Positions 1-11,500 of a stretch of 64,000 nt of DNA are shown here, one piece after another (within the stretch, counting starts at the first letter, position 1; each line of letters opens with the position of its first letter). The stretch spans positions 9,432,889 to 9,496,888 of the forward strand of contig OZ025267.1 in assembly GCA_964019165.1 (NCBI GenBank). The letters run 5' to 3'. The translations under genes were made by a program, and so were the position numbers. The stretch is from Mastigias papua. Lineage: Eukaryota; Cnidaria; Scyphozoa; Rhizostomeae; Mastigiidae. The notes below the pieces were generated by a model. The model was given only the letters and a program-made list of their open reading frames with translations, did no database searches and had not been told where the DNA came from.

Positions 1-273
1 ATAGTCCCTAGTCTATTACAGCTCTTGCTGTCGAATGTATTAAATAAAATGAATTGCCAATTTTGGATGAATTGCGATAGCTCCCAAACTTAAGTTTGTA
101 ATATTTTTAAGCAGTAGGAATAAAATCGAACACGATTACATTCAACAGCTGTGACATGAGAATAAGAACGAGCCCACATCATTCACATGTGCACAGGATT
201 GTCCTAGAAGAAGTTCATTATGAACATAGGAGGCTACAGATGCGGATATGGGTAGACATGTGTATTTTTAGGC

Positions 274-582
274 ACCTTTACTTCTGAGATTACTATAATG
301 GGCGAGTGGCCAAGTGGCTAGAGTGCTTGACTTATGTGCGAAACATCGATGGTTCAAGCCGAACCCTCGGATCATAGTTGGGATCCTCGCCCACTGTTCA
401 CCCAGCAGCAAATGGGTACCTGGTGGTAACACTGAGGAAGTTAAAGGCGGCGAGGAAGGGAACTGGCCACCCTACCTCACTATGCCGGCGGCTCAGGATA
501 AGTGTCCCTCAAATGGGCACTCCCCCCAACGTACGGAATCGTACGTGGGACTCACCTTGACCTTTTACCTTTACTTCTGAGA
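274..582 (+). mobile_element. tRNA-derived SINE with 16-bp target site duplications
   Basis: The body runs from about 290 to 566. A box-A-like sequence (TGGCCAAGTGG, 307-317) and a box B (GGTTCAAGCC, 351-360) sit at the normal tRNA spacing, so the head derives from a tRNA of the Ser/Leu kind. A non-tRNA GC-richer body follows. The 16-base sequence ACCTTTACTTCTGAGA occurs perfectly at 274-289 and again at 567-582, which is what retroposition by a LINE enzyme leaves. About ten extra bases lie between the first duplication and the tRNA-like start. The open reading frames inside are incidental. The family name is unknown to me. Confidence 0.8.
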
Positions 583-3050
583 AGGAAGTAATTACGAAAC
601 TGGCATTGTCTTCCGAGAGAAGACCCTGTGATGGGACAAAATAATGAGGAGGTTGGAATTTTCAAGTTATTATGTAATGACTGCAATAGGCAAGGCTTGG
701 AAAATTCGTCAGGAGTTGATAGAACAGATAGCTGAACTGAAGGGAATGGCTATATATAGTGGTGTTCGTCACCTGCCTAAAACGCTGCACAACAAATATT
801 GATATTGACTGCTTTTGTTTGGATAGTCATAAAATTATCAACAGTTTTTAAGTTTTCTTTGAAAATTACCAATGCCCAAAATCGGTGGTACTCTTAGAGG
901 GGAGCAGGGGGCTACCCCTTTACGTAGATCAGTGTCATAAAGCAAATCAAGCATAAGACAGTAGCTACTGTTCTGAATCTGTGGGGGGCAAAATGTATTT
1001 TTCAATTAAGATATTTTTAAAAAACAGAAGTTTACAATAAATCAACTTCTCCATAAAGAAGTAAACGTATTTTTCTAAAGATCCTAAACTGAAGTTATTC
1101 GATTCTTTGACAGACATGATTTTGTTAATTTTTAATGGCTTCAACCATTCAAATTGGCGCAGGTTTTAATGAATGGTATTAACATTATTTGGACGTGCTT
1201 GGACTCTTCCCCTGAGGCAAAATTATTGTGAAGGATTTTTCAATATTCTCGAAACACATTAGAACATGTGTGTGTATTGCTATGGGCGTATGAGGCAAGG
1301 GGACTGAAGCCCTCCCAGTTGGGAAGAAACCTAATTCATTCGGGCACTTTCTTCAGAAAGAGACAGTGGTATAGGACTAGAATTGGGTCAAATAACAGAA
1401 ACATTTCTTTGTCACAAGTTTGGCCTAGTGTTCTTACGTTTCCAACTATCAACACAGTAGCTCTTTCCAAAAATAGCTGCAGCTTAATAGGGCTAGACAG
1501 CAACTCAATCGAATAAAATATCAGTGATTTGGGCAGACAGTTTGCACCCCCTCCCCCTGCATCCCTGCATCCAACAAAAACTTTTAAAGGATAAACGTTC
1601 GGACAATAAACTTTGACAAAAGTATTTTCGGGCAGATTTAGGATATTTTGGACAAATAAATTTTTGGACAAAAGTTGACCAAAGCTTTCAATGATAAAAT
1701 CTGAACACGTTTCAATTGAACTCTGGAGAAATTCTTAAGGAACTCTGATAACTAAAAGTTTGACAATGTTAAGAAGCCTTCTGTATTGAACTGGGTAAAA
1801 ATGTATGGTTTGCTATAAATAAATACCTATTTACACTAGCCAATCTCTAGAGTGAAATCCTTTTTCGAGATCAAATTTCGAAATAAAGCGAAAAGGAAAA
1901 GCCTACTAGTTTTCGCGTTTACCTTAGATTTTTTTGTTACTTACATATAGGTAAAAAGCCTCTTCTAAATGAAGTTCAATTTCTGTGCCTTCATCAATTC
2001 ATATCATGTCAATGAAATTGTGCATGTAATCGAAGAACTCAAGAAGATAACTAGGGTTTACTGGCTTCATCACAGACGGCTCTTCATTGGGACTTCCTAA
2101 ATACCCCTCACTTTTTTATTTTGAAAGATACTTCTATTGTATGCCACTCTTAGAACATTTTCCTCAAAACTCTTCTGCAGCCATTCTAATGGCTGCAAAT
2201 GATCTGGTTAGGCTTACCGGAACGTAAACCCATGGACGTATTTTCGGTTTGCTGTGTGATCATTCAATTTCCCTGCTAGTTAACAAGCACTACGCATGCG
2301 CAGTATGTGCAAAATCTTTCGACGAGACAAATTTTCGGACAACTCTAAATCTCGTGCAACTACATATTTGGACAAATCTTTGTCCGAAAGCTTGAAGCGC
2401 CGAAAATTGTTGCACTTAATATACTCTGAGGTACCTAATATAAGGAGGTCGTAATGAGCGGGGGAAGGAAACCTTAGAAATAGTATGTAATAACCGGGGG
2501 GTCGGATAGAAGCACCAATAAAAACTAGAAAACTAGCACCAGACTTAACAAATGCAAATATTGGAGTGATGTAAGATATAGATTCAAGAAAAGAAATCAA
2601 CATGCACAAAACAAATATAGAACGGTTTTATCTCAATAAAATAAAAGTACAGCAAGCTCCATTCTTTCATTTTCAACTCATGTGCAAAAGTTGCCAATCA
2701 TATTCATTGGCTGCCTAATTATGTTAATGATCATGTGACGAATATCTGAGACTCATTAGTTACTCAGTTAACTTCCATGACCATGTGATTTTGCTTACAG
2801 AGCCCGCTGGTTAACTAATCTATTTGGTTAGTCATGTGATTTGTGCCTACTGCCCAAGATTCATTCACGTTCAGTCAAGCATTGACAGGTAAATATACCT
2901 TTGAGCAATTTAAATTTACTCGTAAACCAAGTTTGAAGGGTCAAATTTAATTAACTTAGTTGTGGAAATAGCTAATAACTCTTAAACGATGTAATCATAA
3001 ATCAGCTTCTCATTCCACACAAATGCACTTGAAACAACAGAGCTAAGAAA
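583..3050. other. Gene-poor region upstream of the Notum-like gene
   Basis: I see no convincing coding exon here. It holds old repeat material: two patches rich in tccgaaa/ttcgga words (listed separately) and AT-rich unique sequence. The last few hundred bases before 3051 must contain the promoter and 5' leader of the Notum-like gene, but I cannot point to a clear TATA box or other core element. Confidence 0.5.
1595..1680 (-). repeat. Degenerate copy of a tccgaaa-rich repeat
   Basis: Read on the minus strand, this patch repeats gtccaaa/gtccgaa words at short intervals. It aligns by eye over about 80 bases with the denser copy at 63435-63530. A further related scrap with the palindromic word ggacaaatctttgtcc lies at 2325-2400. 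It is probably an end of an old interspersed element with subterminal repeats; the class is not determined. Confidence 0.5.
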
Positions 3051-6000
3051 ATGCTGCAGTTTATTCAACGGAAGAATTCCAGGATCTTCATCCTGGTTTT
3101 AGCTACCGTAACAGCGCTCTCTGCTGTTTCAAATTGCACAAATCTCGAGGAAAGATTCATTTCAAAGAATATCGAAGAAGCTGCAAAGATTGAAAGTGAA
3201 TCGAGCTTTACAGACGACCAAGATGCAGACGTATTTGTTGCAGAGATCTTCCCTGTTGGAGTTGGAAATTTTGAGCAAATCTTCCATCCACTTGCGCGGT
3301 ATAAGAAGGCAGTTTTAGGCCTGGATGCAGAGATAGAGCCTTTTAATAACTCGCAAGATCGCAGGCAAGTAACTTCAGAAGCATATGTTGTGGACCCTGT
3401 AAAGACACAATCTAAGGCATTACCTAACAGCTCGGTGGATGACTTAGAAAAAGAATTTATTATTGTGAACTCTTCACATTCGCCAGAAAAGAGAAATAGG
3501 CACAATGAACCGTTTGCCAAGAATACTTCCATTGCCAATGTACAAGATAACCTCGATAATGTTCCATTGAGAGGCTACAGATATCTAAACTCTAATTCTC
3601 AGGCATCACTCCAAAAACAACAGCAGCAAACAGGTGATCTTGTTGGGAACGGAAAGCAAGCCCCAATGCTTTATGTCAACACAACCGATGAGGAGGACTT
3701 GACTGCTGATAGCAGTGGTTCTGGAATTAATGAAGGAAGTGGAAGTAATCAAACAGAAAATACAAAGAATGACAATTTACGAATAGATGAGCACAAAATG
3801 GCAAAGATTAATGATGGATTTTATAGTTCAGATAGCTCAAAGAACAATAATGAATCGCAAAGTGTACCGCTTCCAAATGAAACACTACAAAGTAACATTG
3901 AAACTGACGACAATTATATGATTAACGAAACATTGAAGGAAAATTATCAAGCCGTTACTGGACATAACATTTCAAATGCCTCCAAATATGATAGTCCTGT
4001 GAAAGTTTCAACGACATATGCAAATACCAAAAGCAAAAGTATATTCACTGATTTCGAAAGTAGGACCTACAACACTGAGGGAATGCAGTGGCAAAGCAAA
4101 AATCATTCCGGGTCCCTGTCTCAAAACATTGTACGCTACAAAGAAGCAGATGAGCATAATACAAATGCAAAAAATATTACTCAGTATGAAACCAGCAATA
4201 TGCGAGCAGTCCACAAGCTTGAAAACAATGCATTACTCGCACCAGTAGATAGTTTATTCAAAAAGCATGGTGGTGTTAATGAGCAGTCAGTAAATATGGA
4301 TGAAGGATCAGGAGAGTACACCAAAGAGAATATAAATGCTAGTGAAGGATCTGGCGATAGTATTCCAGAAGTTGACGATCAAAGGAATGTAGAGTCGCTT
4401 TATAACCAAAGCTCTTCCTTTTCAATAAATGACAGAAATGGGAAAAATTTGAATCCTGAGAAAGCAAAACATTGGAGCAATATCAAGGGTACGAAAATTG
4501 GAGAAGGTGATTCGCTAAGAACAAGGTATTTTACAAACTCTAGTGGAAACAATACGCCATTCTTTACTCGAGAAATGAAGTACAATTTCACTCCACCAAA
4601 TGATAAACAAACTGGTATCAAAATTCTATCTACGAATAATACACAAGCTGCAGCAAGATTTAATACGACAAAAATACCAAAGGCATTTCAAGGTGATCTG
4701 CGACACAAAGCAACCGAAGTCATGAATGAAACAGACGAACTGTCTGAAAATAAGAGTTATAATGGCAAAGTAGAAAATACTTCAGAAAACAGAGCGAATA
4801 CCATGATGTCCATAAATCCTCATGGGAATGATGTGATAGAAGAGGATGGCAGGAATGAAGTTAGATTGGTGGAGGGTGACAAAAATCATAACTACAAACC
4901 AAAAGCTGGAAATGTTACGGAGTATGCTCAAAATCAAAAACTTACAAACAGTTATGATGTAAGAAAGGACATGAAGTCAAATTTTGTACAGAATACAAAA
5001 TGGACCGAGAAAAATTATGGAAAATTTATAGACAATAGAACTGGAAAAAAATCACAAGATGGGCTAAAATCCCAAACACCAAGATTGCAAGGGAGCGCAC
5101 GCATGGAATGGAGATTAAGCAGAGGAGAAGCAGCCAGGAAATTGTTTCTGTCAAGCTTGAGCACAGAGGACATTGAGCAATCTAGGGAGCAAACTCCAAA
5201 GAAACATGGAAATGGCTATATAGATAAGACTCTAGTAGGAGCTCGGGAACAAGAAGCAAAATCTGGCGGTGATGTGCAACATAACATGTTAATCAATACA
5301 TTTCAGTCTGTTAATAAAGATTTTGGACTAGCCAATGGGTATAGCAATGAAAAGGTCAACGATGATAAAAAGAGCTCTTCATCACGATGGAATAGGAAAG
5401 GCACAAAGGAGGTAAGCAAAACTGGATCAAGAGGGGAAGATTTTAGGCTAATGAATCAGAACACAATAAACAACTTTAAAAGTTACCACAACAGTGATAG
5501 ATTTAGAACGAACAATAAACGCACACACAAAAAGAAAAAGTTCAGCTTTCTTAAAGCAGGAAATTCAAATAAAGCGAATTTCATAACCATGATGATGAGC
5601 CTAAAAGCAAGAGAATTGTACAAGAATTTAATTCATGATACATCAAAAGCACTGATGTCTAAGAAACACCATCAAAAGAAGGGATATAAGCATCAACTTA
5701 CAAGAATGAGACCAGCCTTACGTGATGAAAGTCAGGAAACTACGGATAAGTTAACAAGCATTGGAAAACATCAAATGCAGTACTTCGGACACAAAAAAGA
5801 TTCACTGAAACCGCACGGAGAAACCAGTACAAGATCTAATGAGATGCGAAAATTAACAAACAGCTTATTACATACCATGACGGAAAATGGTCATCAGCTT
5901 ATCGAGCAAACAAAGTTTTCTCCAATCAAAGCATCAGATAGGGTAGATATAAAAAACTCAATGCCAGAAAAACTTGATTCCCCTCACTCGTTAATAGAAA

Positions 6001-8342
6001 AGCTGGCTGAGCTAAGGTATGCGAATGGGGAACAGACAAAGGAAGAAGAAGTGCCCATTCCTCAAGCTGAAAACGCAGAAGATACAAGTTCTAGAGGCCC
6101 TGAATTTGAAAAGGAAAATCCAGGTAAGACAGTCCTCCAAAGACAAAGCAAAGTTGGCTTAGGAACAGATATCAACATGGATTCTTTGGATGGGAGAAAG
6201 CAAGGATACGAGTTCAAGAGTTTGGATGCAGAGATTGAAGGAGAACTAGCGAAGAATGCAATGATGACCGAAAATAACAAGGAGAGTTCTATTGGGAATT
6301 TAACCTCCAATCAGCTCAACACAGATATCAGAAATATAACAGATTCTGCAGTAAGAGCAACACCTATACCTTCAGCCTTGAGCCTTTATAATGAGGAGGA
6401 GATGCTGGAGAGGGGACCTGAACAATACCAATTGGGAGTTGATATTAGTAACGAAGAAAAATCCCATAAAAACGAAAGTATGGGCGAGTTGAAAGCAAGC
6501 AACACATTGACTCAAAAGGGAAACATGTCCAATCATTATGAGGGGAAAACACTTTCACAAGGGACGCCAAATGGTCACTTTGGGAAGCAATTGAAGAAAG
6601 AGAATTTGCAGAGAAGACCGACTATGTATTTCTCAGGAAACAGTAGTTTGTGGAAGCATCATCCTTATGTTTCTATGGATATAATGCCATTAGTTGATAT
6701 ATTCTATAAAGTGAATCATAAAAATCTAATTGACCTTGTAAAAGAAGAGGAGGAAGGGGACAGAATCGAGAAAATGAGACAGAATCATTCCTTTCAAATG
6801 AAAAAGATAAATAGAAAGATGATATCAGCGGAAAAAACACTACACAAACACAAGAGTAGCAAAAGAAAGAAAGTCAAGAAGGATCGACATAAGTTAAAGA
6901 CGGGTAGCTCTAATATGCGGAGAAAGCACAAACACAAGAACAGAGGTGCAAAGTTTTCTTTGCACAAAGTTGAACCTGTAAATGATATGATGAGCCGTAA
7001 GACCACAACCAAGTTTGAGGATGGTAAGAAGTACTCAAAGACGGAAAGCAAGCGAATTCAAAGAAAATATAAGCATAAAAACAAAAAGCACGTGAAAGGA
7101 ACGGCTAAATTTGGAATAAGCCAAATGAAGCAAGGACCAAACCCTCCTGAAATTCCAGTAGTAAAAGACAATATGCCAAGTGATGTGCAATACTACAAAA
7201 TTGAAAATGCAGGAAGATATGGAGCTGTATGTATTGATGGTTCAACTCCGGGTTACTTTTTCCGGGAAGGCAAGGGACCCGACAGTAACAAATGGATAAT
7301 CCATTTACACGGAGGAGCTTGGTGTTACGATGCTGAAACTTGCTTTCGAAGAAGCTATTCGATACTTGGCTCTTCCAATAATTGGTCTGCTGAGAATATA
7401 ACTAATTTTTTTCAAGGAATATTATCAAAGAACAAAGAAATCAATCCATATTTTAATGACTGGAATGTCGTCGTTCAGTCATACTGCGATGGTGGCCTGT
7501 TCTCTGGTAGAAGGAAAAGGCCATTAGTGCACCGTGGAAGAAAGTTATATTTCAGGGGAAGACAAATATTGAAGGCAATGGTGGAGAGCTTAAAAAGAAG
7601 AAATTTGCAAAAAGCATCTGACATTGTTCTAAGTGGAACTTCAGCCGGTGGCTTAGCTGTATTGCTTCAAGGTGATTATTTGAGGCATAGGCTACCAAAA
7701 ACAGCGTCGGTACGAGGATTGGTCGATGCTGGGTTCTTTCTCAATTCACAAGCTGAGGATGGAACAAATATCATTGGCAATCAATTTCGTGGATTATATG
7801 AGTTACACAATCCAAAACTACGAAAAGCTTGCGAGAGGGAACAAAATAATAGCACAAAATTCTTGTGTTTATTTCCGGAGAATACTTTACAGCAAAATAA
7901 GCTGCCTATTTACTTTATAAATGCTCTTTATGACCATTGGCAGCTCTCCGAACTGCAACAGGTTCATTGCGTGTACCACAATGATCAGTGCATGACGACA
8001 GAAAGGGACAGAATCTTGAATTTCAGGAAGGTAATGTTTTCAAGATTAAATGATGCTATCAAACACTTACCAAATGCTGGTCTTTTTGCCGATTCATGTA
8101 TAGGACACGGCCAAGCAATCGTAGATTACACGTGGTCACGCATCCGTGTAAATAATAGTACGCTTCGAGACGCATTCGATAAATGGCTGAGAGATGTGCA
8201 CGGTGAAAAAAGGCATTTCAATGTAGACTGTCATTTCCCTTGCAATGGCAGCTGCCCTAGGGCTATGGTTAATTTGTGTATTAAAAACTTCGAAGGTGCA
8301 TCGATTAGTCACCGAACTAGAAGAAATGCCGAGTTGTGCTAA
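3051..8342 (+). CDS. Notum-type palmitoleoyl-protein carboxylesterase with giant N-terminal extension
   Basis: A single-exon frame of 1763 aa opens at an ATG followed by a hydrophobic signal peptide (about residues 12-28). Residues about 30-1370 are low-complexity, Asn/Ser/Lys/Glu-rich, with many N-glycosylation sequons, several acidic Ser-Gly clusters (near 220, 415 and 431) and strongly basic His/Lys/Arg stretches near 820-900 and 1240-1360. The Notum/pectin-acetylesterase domain fills about 1373-1763. It shows HGGAW (1420-1424), the nucleophile motif GTSAGG with Ser1531, the acid Asp1628 in ALYDHWQL, and His1686 in SCIGHGQ. The Ser-Asp and Asp-His spacings (97 and 58) are close to human Notum (108 and 49, from memory). 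Family members remove the palmitoleoyl group from secreted Wnt proteins outside the cell. Vertebrate Notum is about 500 aa, so the extension is exceptional. Lack of introns suggests a retrogene or a long-exon gene. The esterase assignment is firm; Wnt as substrate is inferred. Confidence 0.9.
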   Translation: MLQFIQRKNSRIFILVLATVTALSAVSNCTNLEERFISKNIEEAAKIESESSFTDDQDADVFVAEIFPVGVGNFEQIFHPLARYKKAVLGLDAEIEPFNNSQDRRQVTSEAYVVDPVKTQSKALPNSSVDDLEKEFIIVNSSHSPEKRNRHNEPFAKNTSIANVQDNLDNVPLRGYRYLNSNSQASLQKQQQQTGDLVGNGKQAPMLYVNTTDEEDLTADSSGSGINEGSGSNQTENTKNDNLRIDEHKMAKINDGFYSSDSSKNNNESQSVPLPNETLQSNIETDDNYMINETLKENYQAVTGHNISNASKYDSPVKVSTTYANTKSKSIFTDFESRTYNTEGMQWQSKNHSGSLSQNIVRYKEADEHNTNAKNITQYETSNMRAVHKLENNALLAPVDSLFKKHGGVNEQSVNMDEGSGEYTKENINASEGSGDSIPEVDDQRNVESLYNQSSSFSINDRNGKNLNPEKAKHWSNIKGTKIGEGDSLRTRYFTNSSGNNTPFFTREMKYNFTPPNDKQTGIKILSTNNTQAAARFNTTKIPKAFQGDLRHKATEVMNETDELSENKSYNGKVENTSENRANTMMSINPHGNDVIEEDGRNEVRLVEGDKNHNYKPKAGNVTEYAQNQKLTNSYDVRKDMKSNFVQNTKWTEKNYGKFIDNRTGKKSQDGLKSQTPRLQGSARMEWRLSRGEAARKLFLSSLSTEDIEQSREQTPKKHGNGYIDKTLVGAREQEAKSGGDVQHNMLINTFQSVNKDFGLANGYSNEKVNDDKKSSSSRWNRKGTKEVSKTGSRGEDFRLMNQNTINNFKSYHNSDRFRTNNKRTHKKKKFSFLKAGNSNKANFITMMMSLKARELYKNLIHDTSKALMSKKHHQKKGYKHQLTRMRPALRDESQETTDKLTSIGKHQMQYFGHKKDSLKPHGETSTRSNEMRKLTNSLLHTMTENGHQLIEQTKFSPIKASDRVDIKNSMPEKLDSPHSLIEKLAELRYANGEQTKEEEVPIPQAENAEDTSSRGPEFEKENPGKTVLQRQSKVGLGTDINMDSLDGRKQGYEFKSLDAEIEGELAKNAMMTENNKESSIGNLTSNQLNTDIRNITDSAVRATPIPSALSLYNEEEMLERGPEQYQLGVDISNEEKSHKNESMGELKASNTLTQKGNMSNHYEGKTLSQGTPNGHFGKQLKKENLQRRPTMYFSGNSSLWKHHPYVSMDIMPLVDIFYKVNHKNLIDLVKEEEEGDRIEKMRQNHSFQMKKINRKMISAEKTLHKHKSSKRKKVKKDRHKLKTGSSNMRRKHKHKNRGAKFSLHKVEPVNDMMSRKTTTKFEDGKKYSKTESKRIQRKYKHKNKKHVKGTAKFGISQMKQGPNPPEIPVVKDNMPSDVQYYKIENAGRYGAVCIDGSTPGYFFREGKGPDSNKWIIHLHGGAWCYDAETCFRRSYSILGSSNNWSAENITNFFQGILSKNKEINPYFNDWNVVVQSYCDGGLFSGRRKRPLVHRGRKLYFRGRQILKAMVESLKRRNLQKASDIVLSGTSAGGLAVLLQGDYLRHRLPKTASVRGLVDAGFFLNSQAEDGTNIIGNQFRGLYELHNPKLRKACEREQNNSTKFLCLFPENTLQQNKLPIYFINALYDHWQLSELQQVHCVYHNDQCMTTERDRILNFRKVMFSRLNDAIKHLPNAGLFADSCIGHGQAIVDYTWSRIRVNNSTLRDAFDKWLRDVHGEKRHFNVDCHFPCNGSCPRAMVNLCIKNFEGASISHRTRRNAELC

Positions 8343-11300
8343 TAGTTATGTAGTTTCATAACTGTATCATTCAGTTAGCTAATATATATAATATAGAGAT
8401 TTGTAGGTATCTTTATTAATGTTTGATCATAACTAATTCTGATTTGATATGAATGGCAAATTACAATATCAGCAAACTTCATACAACATCATCAAGATAA
8501 ATAGGTATGATGCACCTCTAGTAATCAAAAAGAAAGAGAAGCCGTTAGGAAAAAAGGCTATGGACAGTGATACTAGGCATCAAAGCAAAGATTGAATGAA
8601 TCGAGTTGGTTAAGATCCATTAATTCATAATAAAAATAGTTATGGCATCACTTGAATTTTTAAAGTTCTTCAACAAGATACCCTAGGTTACACCATTAGA
8701 CCTTTCCATGATAATGAAAATATTGATGGTACCACTTGAAATGTTAAAGTCCTTCGGCAAGATACCCAAGGTTAAAGCATTAAAACTCTTCATGTTCGCT
8801 GGAAGGGGGAGACTGATCGGAGAGGCAAATCGGATGTGGCCCAAAAGCTAGGACGCTTGAGGACCCCGGATCCATTCTTGACAGAAAAGTTTATGCCATC
8901 GAGAAAGGATAACTTTTTAATGATGACAAACCATTTGAGTTGTTGCATATTTCTATAGCATATCTCCTGATACATCAAAGTTTATTTCCCCTCGTTTCAC
9001 TCACTTTGACAAAGTGAATGGGACCCTTGTACCTTATGAATCTGTCAACCCACCCCCGCTTAAGTGTATCCCAATTCCTGCCAATTCCACTATATATGAC
9101 ACAACAAATGTACTGCTGCCTTGCCATTGAATGGCTCACTCTCTTTCAAGTTTTATACTTTTTTGTCGATTCGCTAGTATAGATAATTTGTATTGTCATA
9201 TGGTGTAAATTTATGGAGGAATAACTATGTGTTCATTTATTTTTAGTAAAGTCATGTAATCATCACGTTATCTATTTGTTGGTTAGATTTGTTTCGTACA
9301 AAGTTGGTGAAATTCCTGTTGTTCTAGTATCTGCTTCAGAAATAAGAAGATGTGCTATCTGGCTGCCTAGCTCATCAGTATAAGACCACCAAATTTGGGC
9401 AGATTTAAAATAATTCTATTCCCTAGCCTACCTGCATTATAAGGTCATCACCTGGAAAATGTTGAAGAGGCTTCTATGAAGAAAAGCACTTGAGCAAATA
9501 AAATGAGATTCCAAGTGTAGGCCCCCAAAAAAGCTTTAATCAAGAAATTTCAAAAGAATCGAGACAAAAATGTAAATATGGAATAAAGTTAAATCGAGGT
9601 ACGAAAATAGAGCAGTAGATTATCATTAAAAGGGCTTGGATGATTAGCAAAAAACAAACTATTATAAAAGGTCGCAAAACACAACGACATGCAGTATTAT
9701 TTGATAACTGGATATTGCAAGATAATGCTTGTAACAATCCAAATTTAGAGGATCTTGGGATCGAATGGATCCATCAGCAATTCTACATTTGTCAACAATG
9801 ATTTGTGTCAGGTATTCTTCTAAAAAACGGTGTGTAGATATAGCCTAACTAACCAGTGAATCATAAAAACGGTTATCATAAAACATGTGAGTAAATTTTG
9901 GCACGAAGACCTGTTATGATAAATGACTTTCCCTATCATAAGACATGAGAAATACATGTAAATTGTTAAATATGAGCTAGACGTTTTGATGCTAGGTTTA
10001 TTTTAACAACTAAAGGGAATTCGCTTTGAGTTTTTAAGAACATTCCTTTTACAGATCATCATTAAAGGTTTGCCCTCAAATCGAAGTAATCTGTTGAAAT
10101 TGACAAAATTTTATTAATTAGGACTACTAATTTGCACCGAAATCCAATGGAATTATTACTTCAGCATAATTTTTACAATCAGTGTTCAGAAAATGATCAG
10201 AACTTATTATTTTTGAACGTAAAATAAAGAGATATGAAAATTAGTTGGTGGTGCATCATATATAGCTTCAACTTATTAACATTTTTGGACAACAATGTTG
10301 GGCGACATTGCTCGGTGACATTACTCCTTTACTGTAAATTTGAGCACGCCAAAAAGTGTGTGGTCAGCACAACTAGCATACCTTTCTACACCAATATGCT
10401 AGATAGGAAGAAAATTACAAGCTTCTTTGTCATCATAAGAAATTCTTAGACTTGGCTCAAGGCAAACAAAATTAAGGACTCGAAGAAGATGTTGTTTAGA
10501 CTTATTCAACATTTTCCAAGCACTTAATTTGTATCATATACGTAGGTAGACGTAGAAGATGAGGAAGGGAATACGTAGCTTAATATGATACCGTGAACTC
10601 TACTCGATAACATGCAGAAGGGTTGAGTTGAATTACTGCTAGAAATTTTGCCAAAACTCAAAATAATTCACTTATGTTGCAAGAAAATGATTGGAGTAAA
10701 TATTTTTGCCTATAATGTGGTAATGAATTTTTGTACCACTATAAGGAAAGTATCAGAGTTATACTTGCCGACTTACGCAAAATAAATTTGGCAGACTCTC
10801 AATATTCTAGCTCCGAAAATCGTCCCACTATATACCACAATGTCGAACAATCTAGTTCACAAGGGTATCTGCCTCCCTTGCTCCCTCCAAAATCCGCTGC
10901 TGCCTCAACAGATACAGTTACCGCTGTTTATTTTATTTTGTGCTGAAAAACAACCATTTATGTAAGCGTTCTCCCAACAAAACCGCGAGAAACGGCATCA
11001 AAAAGTAAAAGGCGGAATTTGCCTAAGGCAGAGAACATGACGTAGATTATGATTATCGTATTGAACACGCTGACACTCAAACGCAGACATTTATCATGAA
11101 ATTCTGAAAATCTATCATTACGAATTTCAAAAGAATAAAAACTGCTAGATGCTCGTAGGAAATGTTCTATTGCTCTTCCAATGTCTTACTTGAACGACGT
11201 AAAATGACTGTAGATCAAATTTCTTCCCTGCCGTTATAAGGGCCGGGGTAAACGAGCCTGCATTACATTGGGACCAGCGTGAAAATGGTCAACAAAGTAA

Positions 11301-11500
11301 GCAGAGCTATGACGGTTTTAGTATTTCAACTCTGTTATCAATTGAAAACCTACTAATTCAAATTCGACCGGAGGACTTGGAAACACATACTAGGACTGAA
11401 ACCTCTATAACGGGTTGTTATGTCACTCTCAAAGTCCTCTTAACTTGAGTCAGATATATACCAGTGACAAAGAGGAGTTATTAAACTTACGAAAATTACA
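8343..11500. other. Intergenic, no gene supported
   Basis: AT-rich sequence downstream of the Notum-like gene. It will include that gene's 3' untranslated region; an AATAAA-type signal is visible near 8627. A short diverged tandem duplication lies at 8640-8793. I see no conserved protein in any frame. Confidence 0.5.
8640..8793. repeat. Two diverged tandem copies of a unit of about 85 bp
   Basis: The string beginning atggcatcacttgaattttt near 8641 recurs in altered form from about 8725 (gatggtaccacttgaaatgt). Both copies then share ttaaagt-ctt-aagatacc-aggtta and end in cttcatg or cttccatg. Only two units are present. Function unknown. Confidence 0.6.

Noticed and set aside
10731..10946. Pro/Ser-rich frame of 71 codons
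   Set aside because: No ATG, no splice-phase partner and no family resemblance.
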